Assembly (NCBI RefSeq): GCF_022059845.1 | Contig: NZ_CP091851.1 | Span: 3,348,001 to 3,412,000 of the forward strand | DNA length: 64,000 nt | Direction: 5' to 3' | Source: Terrirubrum flagellatum | GTDB taxonomy: Bacteria > Pseudomonadota > Alphaproteobacteria > Rhizobiales > Beijerinckiaceae | Shown: positions 36,226 to 47,693 of the stretch, piece after piece | Layout of the letters: every line of letters begins with the position of its first letter | How positions within the stretch are numbered: the first letter of the stretch is position 1 | Translations under genes and position numbers: made by a program | Notes under the pieces: model-generated | What the model was told of the DNA's origin: nothing | The model's database searches: none | Seen by the model: only the letters and a program-made list of their open reading frames with translations

Positions 36226-37446
36226 TCACGCCTCGCGCTTCGGCAGCCTCTCGCTGACGCGCATCACGGCGAGCGCAAGCGCTTGCGCGCAGGGCACGAG
36301 ACTGTCGATCTCAAGGAATTCGTCCGGCGTGTGGCCGGCGCCGCCGATCGGGCCGACGCTGCACAAAGTCGGGCAGCCCTGCGCCGCGGTGAAGCCTGAG
36401 TCGGCGCAGCCGCCAGAGAATTGCGCGCCGACCTCGAAGCCGAACTCGGCCGCCGCGCCCTGATAGACCTCCAGCATGCTGCGCGCTTCCGCTGACTGCT
36501 CCAGCGGCAGGAACTCGCCCTTGATGATGAATTTGCCGCTCGCGCCCGCGACCATCGGCGTCTCGACGATCTCCTTGATGCGCGCGACGAGCCGATCGCG
36601 CTGCTCTGTCCTGACATAGCGCAGATCGATCTCGCCCCAGGCGCTCGGCGCGACGGTGTTCACCGTCTGGCCGCCGCCGATGAGGCCGACATTGACCGTG
36701 ATCCCTTCCTTGAGATCGGTCAGCTCGTGCAGCAGCGGCACCTTCTTCGAGAGGTCGAGGATGGCGGAAATGCCGCGCTCATAGGCCGCGCCGGAATGGG
36801 CGGCCTTGCCCGTCACCTCGAAGCGCATGAACACGCCGCCCTTGCGCCCCTGCGTGATCATCTGCTTGCGGCCCTGCGTGAAGCGCTGGCCCATTTCAGG
36901 CGTGCGGCTCGGCTCGCTGTTGAAGACGCAGCGCGCGTCGCGCGCCACCTGTTCGATCACCGGTCGCGACGAGGGCGACGCGATCTCTTCATCGCTGGTG
37001 ACGAGCAGCATGATCGGACCCGGACGATTCTCGATCCGCGCCATCGCCGCCGCGACGAAGGCGTTGAGCACGAGGCCCGCCTTCATGTCGGCGACGCCGG
37101 GGCCGCGGCCATGGCCTTCGACAATCTGGAAGGGCCGACGCCGCGGCTCGCCCACGGGAAACACCGTGTCGCGATGGCCCATCAGCACGATCGGGCGCTG
37201 ATCGTTTGAAGCGGGGTGCGGCAAGGTCGCCTTGATGGCGTCGCCATATTCGGCGCTTGGAACGATCTCGATCTCGAAGCCCTGCTTCTTGAAGAAGCCG
37301 GTCAGCACCTCGCCGGCCTTGTCGACGCCCGTCTTGTCGTAACTGCCGGAATCCGCGTTCACGAGATCGGCGACAAGGTCGATCATCGCCTGCTTCTGCG
37401 TCGCCAGCCACGCGGTGACGGCGGATTCCGATTCGTTGAGCGCCAT
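36226..37446 (-). CDS. M20 family metallopeptidase (glutamate carboxypeptidase/ArgE-like)
   Basis: A 406-residue cytoplasmic zinc peptidase. Ligands and catalytic residues are seen in MGHRDTVFP (His, Asp), GPGVADMKAG (bridging Asp), TSDEEIASPSS (catalytic Glu pair) and, near the C terminus, GGAGHTPDEF (His). A dimerisation domain (MRFEVTGKAAHSGAAYERG) is inserted in the middle. It is the last gene of a minus-strand set with a peptide-type importer, so it probably cleaves or deacylates the imported substrate. Confidence 0.9.
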   Translation of the reverse strand: MALNESESAVTAWLATQKQAMIDLVADLVNADSGSYDKTGVDKAGEVLTGFFKKQGFEIEIVPSAEYGDAIKATLPHPASNDQRPIVLMGHRDTVFPVGEPRRRPFQIVEGHGRGPGVADMKAGLVLNAFVAAAMARIENRPGPIMLLVTSDEEIASPSSRPVIEQVARDARCVFNSEPSRTPEMGQRFTQGRKQMITQGRKGGVFMRFEVTGKAAHSGAAYERGISAILDLSKKVPLLHELTDLKEGITVNVGLIGGGQTVNTVAPSAWGEIDLRYVRTEQRDRLVARIKEIVETPMVAGASGKFIIKGEFLPLEQSAEARSMLEVYQGAAAEFGFEVGAQFSGGCADSGFTAAQGCPTLCSVGPIGGAGHTPDEFLEIDSLVPCAQALALAVMRVSERLPKREA

Positions 37447-37553
37447 GATTGTTCTCGGAGCGGGAAGGACAAGTTGGCTTAGAGCATCGCGCGCGATCCG
37501 TCATCGCATGGCCTTCGCGCCATGCGCAGAGCGGCTCTACGGGCCGCGCAGTC

Positions 37554-38504
37554 TCACTTTTCGGAACGGGGATCGAAAGCGTGCTGGAGCGCGTCGCCGA
37601 GGAAATTGACGGCGATCACGGTGATGAAGATCAGGAGGCCGGGATAGATCGCGAGCGCCGGAGCGGTCGTGACCAGCTCCTGCGCATTGTTCAACATGTT
37701 GCCCCAGCTCGGCGTCGGCGGCACTACGCCAAAGCCGAGGAAGCTCAGCACGGATTCAAACAGGATGACGCGGCCGACAGTCAGCGTGAAGGCGACGATG
37801 ATCGGCGTCGCCACATTCGGCAACACATGCACGACCATGAGATAGAGCGAGCCCGCGCCGCTGCCGCGCGCCGCCATCATGAATTCGCGCTCCTTGATCG
37901 AGAGCGTCGAGGCGCGCACGAGCCGCGCGATCGGCGTCCAGTCGACCAGCGCGATGATCACGATGATGCGCCAGAAGCCCATGGCAGGTGAATGGGCGAC
38001 TTCAGAGGAAAATCCGAGCTTGGTCAGATCGACCGCGCCAAGCACGATCAGCAGAGGCAAGAGCGGCAGCGCGATCATGCCGTCGGTAAAGCGCATGAGA
38101 AAAGAGTCGAGCCGGCCGCCATGGAAGCCGGCGACGACTCCGAGCGTGACGCCGAACAATCCGCCAATCACGGTCGCAAGCAGGCCGACCAGCAGCGAGG
38201 TCTGGCCGCCATACATGAGCCGCAGCAATTCATCGCGTCCCGCTTCATCGGCGCCGAGCCAATGCTGCGCCGAAGGCGGCTCGTAGCGCCGGAAGAGATC
38301 GGTCTGGTTGGCGTCGAGGCCGCGCCAGGCTTCGAGCGGCGCCGCCATCAGACAGAACACGACAAGCAGCAGCAGGACCGCGATGCTGATGAGCCCGGCC
38401 CGATGGGCGCGGAAACGCTTCCAGCGCAACGACCAGATTGACTCCGAAGGCGGCTGCGCGGGGGCGGCGCCGTGCGTGATCGCGCTGTTCTCAACCGCGC
38501 TCAT
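37554..38504 (-). CDS. ABC transporter permease, DppC type
   Basis: A 316-residue permease with an N-terminal cytoplasmic tail, then helices. HWLGADEAGRDELLRLMYGGQTSL replaces the usual GTDxxGRD block (in parts: LGADEAGRDEL). The EAA loop is EFMMAARGSGAGSLYLMV and the C-terminal end is AVNFLGDALQHAFDPR. It overlaps the dppB-like stop by four bases. No ATPase gene follows. Confidence 0.9.
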   Translation of the reverse strand: MSAVENSAITHGAAPAQPPSESIWSLRWKRFRAHRAGLISIAVLLLLVVFCLMAAPLEAWRGLDANQTDLFRRYEPPSAQHWLGADEAGRDELLRLMYGGQTSLLVGLLATVIGGLFGVTLGVVAGFHGGRLDSFLMRFTDGMIALPLLPLLIVLGAVDLTKLGFSSEVAHSPAMGFWRIIVIIALVDWTPIARLVRASTLSIKEREFMMAARGSGAGSLYLMVVHVLPNVATPIIVAFTLTVGRVILFESVLSFLGFGVVPPTPSWGNMLNNAQELVTTAPALAIYPGLLIFITVIAVNFLGDALQHAFDPRSEK

Positions 38505-39454
38505 TTCAGCGTGATCCGGGGATCGAGGAAGCTGTAGGCGACGTCGGCTGCGAGATTCGACAGAAGCGTGACGAGCGTTGCGAACAGAAGGCCGGTCAAG
38601 GCGAGGTTGAAATCGTTCGACAGGATGGAATCAAAGATCATCTTGCCCATGCCCATCTGCGCGAACATCGTCTCGGTCACCAGCGCGCCGGAGAAAAGCG
38701 TTCCAAAGCTAAGCGCCATGATGGTGACGACGGGAACGAGCGCGTTGCGCAGCGCATGCAGGAGAATGACGCGCGGCGGCGCGAGTCCCTTGGCGCGCGC
38801 GGTGCGGATGTAGTCAGCCTGCAATGTCTCTATCATCGCCGCGCGCACATAGCGCGTGAACTGGCCGGCGTTGGCGAGCGTCAATGTCGTCACCGGCAAG
38901 ATGAGATGCCGCGCCTGATCCCAGAAGCCGTAGTCGCCGACCTTGCCCATGCCGCTCGCCGGCAGCCATTGCAGCGTGACGGCGAAAGCGATGATGAGAA
39001 TAAGCGCCAGCCAGAACACGGGGATAGAGATGCCGGCGAACGCGACGAAGCCGATCAGCGTGTCGAGCCAGCCGCCCGGCTTCAGCGCCGAGATCACGCC
39101 GAGCACGACCGAGATCACGACGCTCAAGAAGAAGCTGATGAGCATCAGCTTGCAGGTCTGCAGCAGCGCCGGCGTCAGCACTTCGAGCACCGGCCGCGAA
39201 TGGGTGCGCGAGAAGCCGAAATCGCCTGAGAGGATCGCCATCAGCCAACGGGCATAACGCAGCATCAGCGGCTGATCGAGACCATAGATGGCGCGCAGAT
39301 TCTTCATCACTTCAGGCGTCATGCCCGGCATGCTCGCGGCCATGATGTCGACGGGGTCGCCCGGCATCAGGCCGATCAGCCCATAGATCACGAAGGACAT
39401 GACCAGCAGGACGACAGCGGCCTGCAGAAGACGTCGTGTCAGGAAAGCAAACAT
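38501..39454 (-). CDS. ABC transporter permease, DppB type
   Basis: A 317-residue permease with LTRRLLQAAVVLLVMSFVIY as first helix, the MPGDPVDIM signature, YGLDQPLMLRYARW and the EAA loop ETLQADYIRTARAKGL. It is separated from the binding-protein gene by a strong hairpin. Confidence 0.9.
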   Translation of the reverse strand: MFAFLTRRLLQAAVVLLVMSFVIYGLIGLMPGDPVDIMAASMPGMTPEVMKNLRAIYGLDQPLMLRYARWLMAILSGDFGFSRTHSRPVLEVLTPALLQTCKLMLISFFLSVVISVVLGVISALKPGGWLDTLIGFVAFAGISIPVFWLALILIIAFAVTLQWLPASGMGKVGDYGFWDQARHLILPVTTLTLANAGQFTRYVRAAMIETLQADYIRTARAKGLAPPRVILLHALRNALVPVVTIMALSFGTLFSGALVTETMFAQMGMGKMIFDSILSNDFNLALTGLLFATLVTLLSNLAADVAYSFLDPRITLK

Positions 39455-39468
39455 CGCTTTTCATTCAT

Positions 39469-39493
39469 GCGGCGCGGGATGGGCCCGCGCCGC
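39469..39493 (-). terminator. intercistronic hairpin between binding-protein and DppB-like genes
   Basis: GCGGCGCGGG and CCCGCGCCGC pair perfectly over 10 bp around a 5-base loop, about 10 bases after the binding-protein stop on the transcribed strand. No T-run follows. It is the third such element after a binding-protein gene in this window. Confidence 0.5.
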
Positions 39494-39502
39494 AGCTTGC
39501 GT

Positions 39503-41164
39503 TTATTCGGAGCGCCAGTTTTCGGACCAGAAGCAGCTCCAGTCGCCATGGCCCGTCGGCTCATAACCCTTGAGCCACTTCGGAACCACATGCGCTTCGG
39601 CGCGGAAGAAGAGCGGGATCACCGGCAGTTCCGCCGCATAGATCTTCTGCATCTCCGCCCAGTCTTCCTTCTGCTTGTCAGGGTCGAGCTCGGTTTCCGA
39701 GCGATCGATCAACTCGTCCATTCGCTTGTTGGAGAAGTTGATGTAGTTCGCGCCGCCCCAGCCATTGGCTTCGGTCGGAATATTGTCGCTCGCCAGCGTG
39801 CGACGGGGCGACGCTCCGACATTGCTCGACCAGGCGTACATCGCGAGCCCTGAATAGGCGCGCTTCTTCATGGTCTCGCCGAAGAAGGTGCGCGCCGGCT
39901 CGTTCTTGATGCGCACCTCGATGCAAGCTTGCTTCCAGTTGTTCTGCAACACCTGCTGCTGCAATTCGCGCAGTCGATTGCCGGCCGTCGTGCCGAATTC
40001 GATCGACAGCCTGTCGCCCTTGTCATTGCGGCAGATGCCATCCGGTCCCGGCTTCCAGCCCGCTTCCGCGAGCAGCGACTTCGCCTTCGCGAGATCGTAG
40101 GGGTAATGCATCGCTTCCTTGGCGTAGGTCGAGCTCAACGGATTGACCCAGGTGTCGGCCACCGGCTGCATGCCCTGGAACAGACGCTCGGTGAGCGTCT
40201 TGCGATCTGCAGAATAAACCAGCGCCTGCCGCACGCGAATATCCTGCAGCAGCGGATTGCCGTTCTGCAGGTCGATATGCTCGTAGTTGAGGCTCGGCTT
40301 GAAGATGTAGGTGAACTTGTCAGGCTGCTGCTTGCGCAGTTCGAGCACCTGATCGATCGTCAGGCCGACGCCTTCGCCCGCCACCATGTCGACGTCGCCG
40401 GAGAGAAGGTTCGCCTGGAGCGCAGCCGTATTCTCGATCAGCTTGATGATGATGCGCTTGAAGCCCGGCTTGGTTCCCGGCCAGTGCGGATTGGGTTCGA
40501 GAACGATCTGCGCGCCGGATTGATAACCCGTAACCATATAGGGGCCGTTATAAAGACCCGGCGTCGTCGGCGTGCGCGCATAGGCGGTCTGCTTGATGTA
40601 GTCGCCGGCCTCCTTCGCCTTCTCGTAGATAGGGCCCTCGATATGCGAGGGCAGCACCTGATCCCACTCATTGTAGGAGGCGAGCACCTTGTCGAGCGTC
40701 AGCACCGCGGTGCTATCGTCGACCACGTCGACCTTCACCGCGCGCGTCCAGGGATGACCGTTGGAGAATCCGGTCTTGGGGTCGCCGGCGATGCGCCAGG
40801 TGAACTCGAGGTCCTTCGCCGTCACCTTTTCGCCGTCGGCCCATTTCAGATCGGGCTTCAGCTTGATGGTGACTTGCATGCCCTTCTTGCCGCCGGGCAT
40901 ATCGACAATCTTCACGAGGCCGTTCTGCAGCGTCGGCAATTCGGTGCAGATGAGGCAGGTGTTCTTCCAGTCCTTGTCATAGGCGGTGATCTGGCGGATC
41001 GCGAAGCCGAGCGTGTAGGACTTGATCACCTCCGCGTCGATGTTGGGATGCAGGCTTGAGGGGAATTGCGCGACCCCGATGGTGAGCTGATCCTTCGCCG
41101 AAGCCGGCGAGGCAATAAGAGAGCCCGCTACGGCGAACGCCGCGAGCGATGTTGTCAGGCGCAT
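39503..41164 (-). CDS. peptide-type ABC transporter substrate-binding protein (family 5)
   Basis: A 553-residue periplasmic protein with a Sec signal peptide (about residues 1-23, SLAAFAVAGSLIASPASA). Features include TIGVAQFPSSLHPNIDAEV, VTIKLKPDLKWADGEKVTAKD and IRVQALVYSADRKTL-like helices (seen as DIRVRQALVYSADR). It opens the transporter part of the minus-strand set. The ligand is unknown; neighbours (M20 peptidase, amidohydrolase, thiolase, acyl-CoA dehydrogenase) suggest an N-acyl or amide compound with a degradable acyl chain. Confidence 0.9.
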   Translation of the reverse strand: MRLTTSLAAFAVAGSLIASPASAKDQLTIGVAQFPSSLHPNIDAEVIKSYTLGFAIRQITAYDKDWKNTCLICTELPTLQNGLVKIVDMPGGKKGMQVTIKLKPDLKWADGEKVTAKDLEFTWRIAGDPKTGFSNGHPWTRAVKVDVVDDSTAVLTLDKVLASYNEWDQVLPSHIEGPIYEKAKEAGDYIKQTAYARTPTTPGLYNGPYMVTGYQSGAQIVLEPNPHWPGTKPGFKRIIIKLIENTAALQANLLSGDVDMVAGEGVGLTIDQVLELRKQQPDKFTYIFKPSLNYEHIDLQNGNPLLQDIRVRQALVYSADRKTLTERLFQGMQPVADTWVNPLSSTYAKEAMHYPYDLAKAKSLLAEAGWKPGPDGICRNDKGDRLSIEFGTTAGNRLRELQQQVLQNNWKQACIEVRIKNEPARTFFGETMKKRAYSGLAMYAWSSNVGASPRRTLASDNIPTEANGWGGANYINFSNKRMDELIDRSETELDPDKQKEDWAEMQKIYAAELPVIPLFFRAEAHVVPKWLKGYEPTGHGDWSCFWSENWRSE

Positions 41165-41261
41165 GAAGGCCTCCCGAAATGTCGTGGCGGCACCCTAGCG
41201 TCCCGCAAAGCCGCGTCAACAAATCGCCTGACAAAGCGGTGTCTTGGTGGAGCGTCGCCGC

Positions 41262-42494
41262 CTAGCGGGCGGTCGGCGGCAAGAGTTCCGGGGTCGGCCT
41301 GTGAAAAGTCTCGCATCCGCGCTTGAGGCCGAGCGCTGGCGCCGTGATCGTCGCGATCATTTCGGCGGGGTTATCCACATCGACAAGCAGCAGATCGGCC
41401 GGCGCGCCGACTTTCGCGCCGTAATCTTCAAGCCGCATCAGACGCGCAGCGTCGTTGGAGATCATGCGCCAGCAGCATGCAAGCTCGTCGTCGGAGCCGA
41501 GCTGCGCCACATTGGCGTAGAGATTGGCCATGCGCACGAGCGAGCAATCGCCAAACGGCGTGAAGGGATTGCGCACATTGTTGGTGGCGATCGAGCATGT
41601 GACGCCTTCCGCCTGCAGCGAGTGCGCCGGCGCAACGCCGCGCGGCCTGTTTCCGCCGGCGCTGCGGCCCATGAGGAAAAGATCGGTCGAAGGAAGGACA
41701 GTTACAGCGACGCCTGCATCGGCCAGCCTGCGACCGATCGCTCGAATGTCGCTCTCGCTGATCGCCGAGAGTTTCGTGACATGCCCGACGGCGACGCGCC
41801 CGCCCCAGCCGGCCGCCTCCGTCGCTCGACAGACCTTATCCAGCGTCATGGCTGAGGGATCGAGGTCGAAATCGAGATGGAAGTCGACATCGAGATCGTA
41901 TCGCCTCGCGATCTCGAAAATGCGATCGACCTGAGCATCGGGATCGCTGTCGGTGTAGGGACAGCCGCCGATGAGATCGGCGCCGTTCTCGCAGGCTTTA
42001 ATAAGAAGCTCCTCGGCGCCGGGATCGTTGGTCAATCCCTCCTGCGGAAAGATACAGATTTGCAGGTCAATGGCCCAGGCATAGTCGCGCTTCAGTCGCC
42101 TGATCGCATCGAAACTGCGCAGGCCGATGCGCGGATCAATCTCGACATGCGTGCGCATGCGCATCGTCCCCTGCAGGATCGCCTGCTCCAGCGTCCGCCG
42201 AGCGCGGTCGTAGATATCCTCTTCGGACATCTCCTTCTTGAGCTTCGACACCAGCGCGATGGAGTCAGCCAACGAGCCGGCGGCGGCGCAGCGGTCGCAC
42301 AGGCGCGATTTGTCGAGATGGATATGCGTCTCAACGAAGCCGCAGCAGACCATGCGGCCGCGGCCCTCGATCACGCGCGCCTCGCTTGCGATCGCGGGCG
42401 CGATCCCGGCGATGCGGCCGTTCGATATGCCGATGTCGCAGGCTTCGCGCGCGCCTTCGATGCGCGCGTCGCGAATGACGAGATCGAGCGTCAT
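41262..42494 (-). CDS. cytosine deaminase-like amidohydrolase
   Basis: A 410-residue amidohydrolase resembling CodA and related cyclic-amide hydrolases. Metal sites appear as FVETHIHLDKSR (HxH plus Lys-like position), MRTHVEIDP, DVDFHLDFDLDP (an HxDxD where CodA has HxDE), VGHVTKLSA (His) and, for the catalytic Asp, a region LPSTDLFLMGR. The ATG at 42494 starts the conserved MTLDLVIRDARI strand. The gene is 16 bases after the acyl-CoA dehydrogenase gene. Confidence 0.85.
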   Translation of the reverse strand: MTLDLVIRDARIEGAREACDIGISNGRIAGIAPAIASEARVIEGRGRMVCCGFVETHIHLDKSRLCDRCAAAGSLADSIALVSKLKKEMSEEDIYDRARRTLEQAILQGTMRMRTHVEIDPRIGLRSFDAIRRLKRDYAWAIDLQICIFPQEGLTNDPGAEELLIKACENGADLIGGCPYTDSDPDAQVDRIFEIARRYDLDVDFHLDFDLDPSAMTLDKVCRATEAAGWGGRVAVGHVTKLSAISESDIRAIGRRLADAGVAVTVLPSTDLFLMGRSAGGNRPRGVAPAHSLQAEGVTCSIATNNVRNPFTPFGDCSLVRMANLYANVAQLGSDDELACCWRMISNDAARLMRLEDYGAKVGAPADLLLVDVDNPAEMIATITAPALGLKRGCETFHRPTPELLPPTAR

Positions 42495-42510
42495 GCGAGA
42501 ACCGCCGAGA

Positions 42511-43722
42511 TCACTCGGCGGCGACCGGCCAGCGCCAGAAATCGGCGCCCTCGCCACTCAGCGAGCGGTTCAGCACCATGCGATGCACCTCATCGGCGCC
42601 ATCGACGAGCCGCGCCTGCCGGGCGTAGCGATAGATCCATTCGAGCACGGTGTCCTTGGAATAGCCCCGCGCGCCGTTGATCTGGATCGCGATATCGGCC
42701 GCCTGATGCAGCGTGTTCGCAGCCTGGATCTTCGCCATCGAGACTTCCTTGCGCGCAAGCCCGCCGCGATCGAGCTCCCACGCCGCCTTCATCACCAGCA
42801 GGCGCGCGATCTCGATATTCATCGCGGTCGAGCCCAGCATGAGCTGCACGCTCTCGCGATCGGCGAGGCGCACGCCGAAGCCATGCCGCTCCGCTGCATA
42901 GGCGTTCGCGATCTCGACGCAACGCTTGGCGAGGCCGAGCCAGCGCATGCAATGGGTGAGGCGCGCCGGCGCCAGGCGAATCTGCGTGACGCGCATGCCC
43001 TGCCCTTCGCCGAGAAGCACGTCATCAGGCGCGACGGTCAGCCCGTCGAATTCGAGTTCGCAATGGCCGCCATGCTCTTCCGGCCCCATGATCGGAATGC
43101 GGCGCGTGATCTTCCAGCCCGGCTGATCCCTGTGAAAGAGAAACGCCGTCAGCCCGTGGCGTTTGTCATCCGACGTGCGCGCTATGAGAATGAAATGCGC
43201 GGCTTCGGCGGCGCCGGTGATGAACCATTTGCGGCCATGGATGCGCCAGGAGCTATCAGCCTGCTTTTCCGCGCGCGTCGCGATCATCTGGGGATCGGAG
43301 CCGCCACCGGGATGAGGCTCCGTCATGGCGAAGGCCGAGCGCACATCGCCGCGCACGATCGGCTGCAGCCAGCGCTCTTTCTGCTCCGGCGTCCCGATCG
43401 CTTCGAGCACCATCATGTTGCCGTCGTCAGGCGCGGCCGAGTTGAAGGCGACGGGCCCGAAGATCGAGCGATTCATCGCCTCATAGCAGACCGCCATGCC
43501 TACGCGACCAACGCCAAGGCCGCCGGTCTCTGGCTTCAGTTGCAGACACCACAGACCTTCTGCTTTCGCCTTCGCGCGCACCTTCGCAAGCAGATCGAGC
43601 GTGATGTTCTCATGCGCGTCGTAGGATGCGGGGTCGCTCTCGAGCGGGATCAGTTCCCGCTCGACAAAGGCTGCGACGCGCGCGCGCAATTCTTCGAGCG
43701 CAGGCGAAATCGTGAAGTCCAT
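42511..43722 (-). CDS. acyl-CoA dehydrogenase (ACAD10/11-like)
   Basis: A 403-residue flavoenzyme. The FAD/substrate segments SAFAMTEPHPGGGSDP and GRKWFITGAAEAAHFILIART are canonical, and the C-terminal YRYARQARLVDGADEVHRMVL matches the ACAD10/11 subgroup with the acidic pair near the active site. The ATG at 43722 begins the typical MDFTISPALEEL N terminus; an upstream start inside the thiolase gene was rejected. It is probably paired with the thiolase for beta-oxidation of an acyl-CoA released from the imported substrate. Confidence 0.92.
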   Translation of the reverse strand: MDFTISPALEELRARVAAFVERELIPLESDPASYDAHENITLDLLAKVRAKAKAEGLWCLQLKPETGGLGVGRVGMAVCYEAMNRSIFGPVAFNSAAPDDGNMMVLEAIGTPEQKERWLQPIVRGDVRSAFAMTEPHPGGGSDPQMIATRAEKQADSSWRIHGRKWFITGAAEAAHFILIARTSDDKRHGLTAFLFHRDQPGWKITRRIPIMGPEEHGGHCELEFDGLTVAPDDVLLGEGQGMRVTQIRLAPARLTHCMRWLGLAKRCVEIANAYAAERHGFGVRLADRESVQLMLGSTAMNIEIARLLVMKAAWELDRGGLARKEVSMAKIQAANTLHQAADIAIQINGARGYSKDTVLEWIYRYARQARLVDGADEVHRMVLNRSLSGEGADFWRWPVAAE

Positions 43723-43742
43723 GGCGCCGCCCTTAGAGCCTG

Positions 43743-44924
43743 TCAGTTCAGGCGCTCGATCGCGATCGCGATGCCCTGCCCACCGCCGATGCACATGGTG
43801 CAGAGCGCGCGCTTGCCGCCGACGCGCTTCAGCTCATGCAGCGCCTTGACGAGAATGATCGCGCCCGTCGCGCCGACGGGATGGCCGAGCGCGATCGCGC
43901 CACCATTGGGATTCACGCGGTCGGGGGCGAAGCCGAGTTCTTTGGTCACCGCGCAAGCCTGCGACGCGAACGCCTCGTTGCTCTCGATCACGTCGAAATC
44001 CTCGATCTTGAGACCCGTTTTCGCCAGCAGATTGCGCACGGCGGGAACCGGCCCGATGCCCATGACGGCGGGATCGACGCCGGCATGGCCATAACCGAGG
44101 ATTTTCGCCATCGGCTTCCTGTTCTCGCGCGCGGCGCGTTCGGCCGACATCAGCACTACGGCGGCGGCGCCGTCATTGATGCCGGACGCATTGCCGGCGG
44201 TGACGGTTCCATCCTTCTGGAACACCGCGCGCAGCGAGGACAACCCTTCGAGCGTGGTGTTCGCCTTGGGATGTTCGTCGGTGTCGAACGCAACCATGTC
44301 GCGGCCGCGCTTCACCTCGACGCCGACGATCTGCGAAGCGAAGCGCTTGTCGGCGATGGCGGCCGCGGCGCGCTTCTGGCTCTCGACCGCGAAGGCGTCC
44401 TGCTCGGCGCGCGTGATCTGGTGCTGGCGCGCGACATTCTCCGCCGTAACGCCCATATGGAATCCCTGGAAAGGATCAGCGAGCGTGCCGGTCAGCATGT
44501 CGACGAAAGTGGTCTCGCCCATCTTCACGCCGGAGCGTAGCATCTGCGTCGCATGCGGCGCGCGCGACATGGATTCGGCGCCGCCTGCGACCGCCACGTC
44601 GGCGTCGCCCAGCATGATCGACTGCGCGGCGGAAATGACAGCCTGAATGCTGGAACCGCAGAGGCGGTTGACGGTGAGCGCCGGGACTTCCTTCGGCACG
44701 CCGCCATTGATGCCGGCGACGCGGGCCATGTACGCATCCTTCGGCTCGGTCACGATCACCTGACCGAAGACGACATGGCCGACCTGATCGCCGGCGACGT
44801 CGGCGCGCTTCAGCGCCTCCCTGACCACAATCGCGCCGAGTTCGGTCGGCGGCTTGGCGCTGAGCGAGCCCTGGAATCCGCCGATCGCGGTGCGGACTCC
44901 CTCGAGAATGACGACGCCGCTCAT
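43743..44924 (-). CDS. acetyl-CoA acetyltransferase (thiolase)
   Basis: A 393-residue thiolase. The nucleophilic Cys lies in TVNRLCGSSIQAVISAA (about residue 88), the His in NPNGGAIALGHPVGATGA and the second Cys in ALCTMCIGGGQGIAI. The length and AxxxG substrate loops fit biosynthetic/degradative acetyl-CoA acetyltransferases. It is the first gene of the minus-strand set and lies 203 bases from the divergent asnB-like gene. Confidence 0.94.
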   Translation of the reverse strand: MSGVVILEGVRTAIGGFQGSLSAKPPTELGAIVVREALKRADVAGDQVGHVVFGQVIVTEPKDAYMARVAGINGGVPKEVPALTVNRLCGSSIQAVISAAQSIMLGDADVAVAGGAESMSRAPHATQMLRSGVKMGETTFVDMLTGTLADPFQGFHMGVTAENVARQHQITRAEQDAFAVESQKRAAAAIADKRFASQIVGVEVKRGRDMVAFDTDEHPKANTTLEGLSSLRAVFQKDGTVTAGNASGINDGAAAVVLMSAERAARENRKPMAKILGYGHAGVDPAVMGIGPVPAVRNLLAKTGLKIEDFDVIESNEAFASQACAVTKELGFAPDRVNPNGGAIALGHPVGATGAIILVKALHELKRVGGKRALCTMCIGGGQGIAIAIERLN

Positions 44925-45127
44925 GAAATCCTCCATCGCCCGCCTGACCGGTCGGCGATTACCCTATGCGGCCCCTTCCCCGCCGGCGTCAATGCGCTCC
45001 CGGACGATGCGCCTGCGCAGGGCCGCTCGCGATCCCGCGGGCGCATTGAGGGGCTGGAACGCATTTGATAAGGGGGCGGCTTGAGCGTCACTCTCCCCTT
45101 CGTCCGTCAAATTCCCGGAGCCCCGCC

Positions 45128-46968
<1,841 letters not shown>

Positions 46969-46972
<4 letters not shown>

Positions 46973-47670
46973 GCGGGACGACTCAAACACCGCGCGACGC
47001 AGCGCCGAGCCGCGCGACGTTCGATGACGACGCTGTGTTCGACATGCTGCGCGGCGTTGCAGCGCTGACGAAATGTCCTGTTATCGGCGATCTCGCGACA
47101 GTCATCGCAAAGCATCCCGATCCCGAGCTTTCAATAGCGTTCAACCATAAGCAGATCGGCTCCAAGCTGTGGCTGCGCGATGCCCTCGCTGGCAGCATCG
47201 GGCCTTCATTGAGGCGCGTGCTCGTCGTTGGCGGCTGGTTCGGCGTGCTCTCGGCGATGCTGCTCGATGATAACAGGTTCTCGCTCGCACATGCGACGAG
47301 TCTCGATATCGATCCGCGCTGTGCGCCGGTGGCGCGGCTGCTCAATCGCCGCGCTGTAGAAGCAGGGCGCTTCGAGGCCGTCACGTCGGACATGTATCTG
47401 TTCGACTATCGCCGGCCACAGGACGGCTTCGATTGCGTCATCAATACGAGCTGCGAACATATTCCCGATCTCCGGGCATGGCTTGCGCTCCTGCCGCCTG
47501 ACGCCGCGGTCGTTCTCCAGAGCAACGACTATCGCCGCGAGCCGGACCATGTCGCCTGCGTCGACAGCCTCGCCGATTTCGAAGCGCAAGCGCGGCTTTC
47601 CTCCGTCATCTGGCGCGGCGAGCTGCCCACGAAAAACTATCACCGCTTCATGCTGATCGGCCGCCGATAA
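46969..47670 (+). CDS. class I methyltransferase-like protein
   Basis: A 233-residue protein beginning with GTG overlapping the asnB stop. A Rossmann SAM-binding pattern is seen as VLVVGGWFGVLSAML (about 84-98) and ATSLDIDPRCAPVA with the ribose-binding Asp, then FDCVINTSCEHIPD as the post-I strand. The N-terminal 80 residues are helical and unassigned. The acceptor is unknown; coupling to AsnB suggests the same pathway. Confidence 0.75.
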
Positions 47671-47693
47671 CAGCGCTCGTACATCCCACGCCA

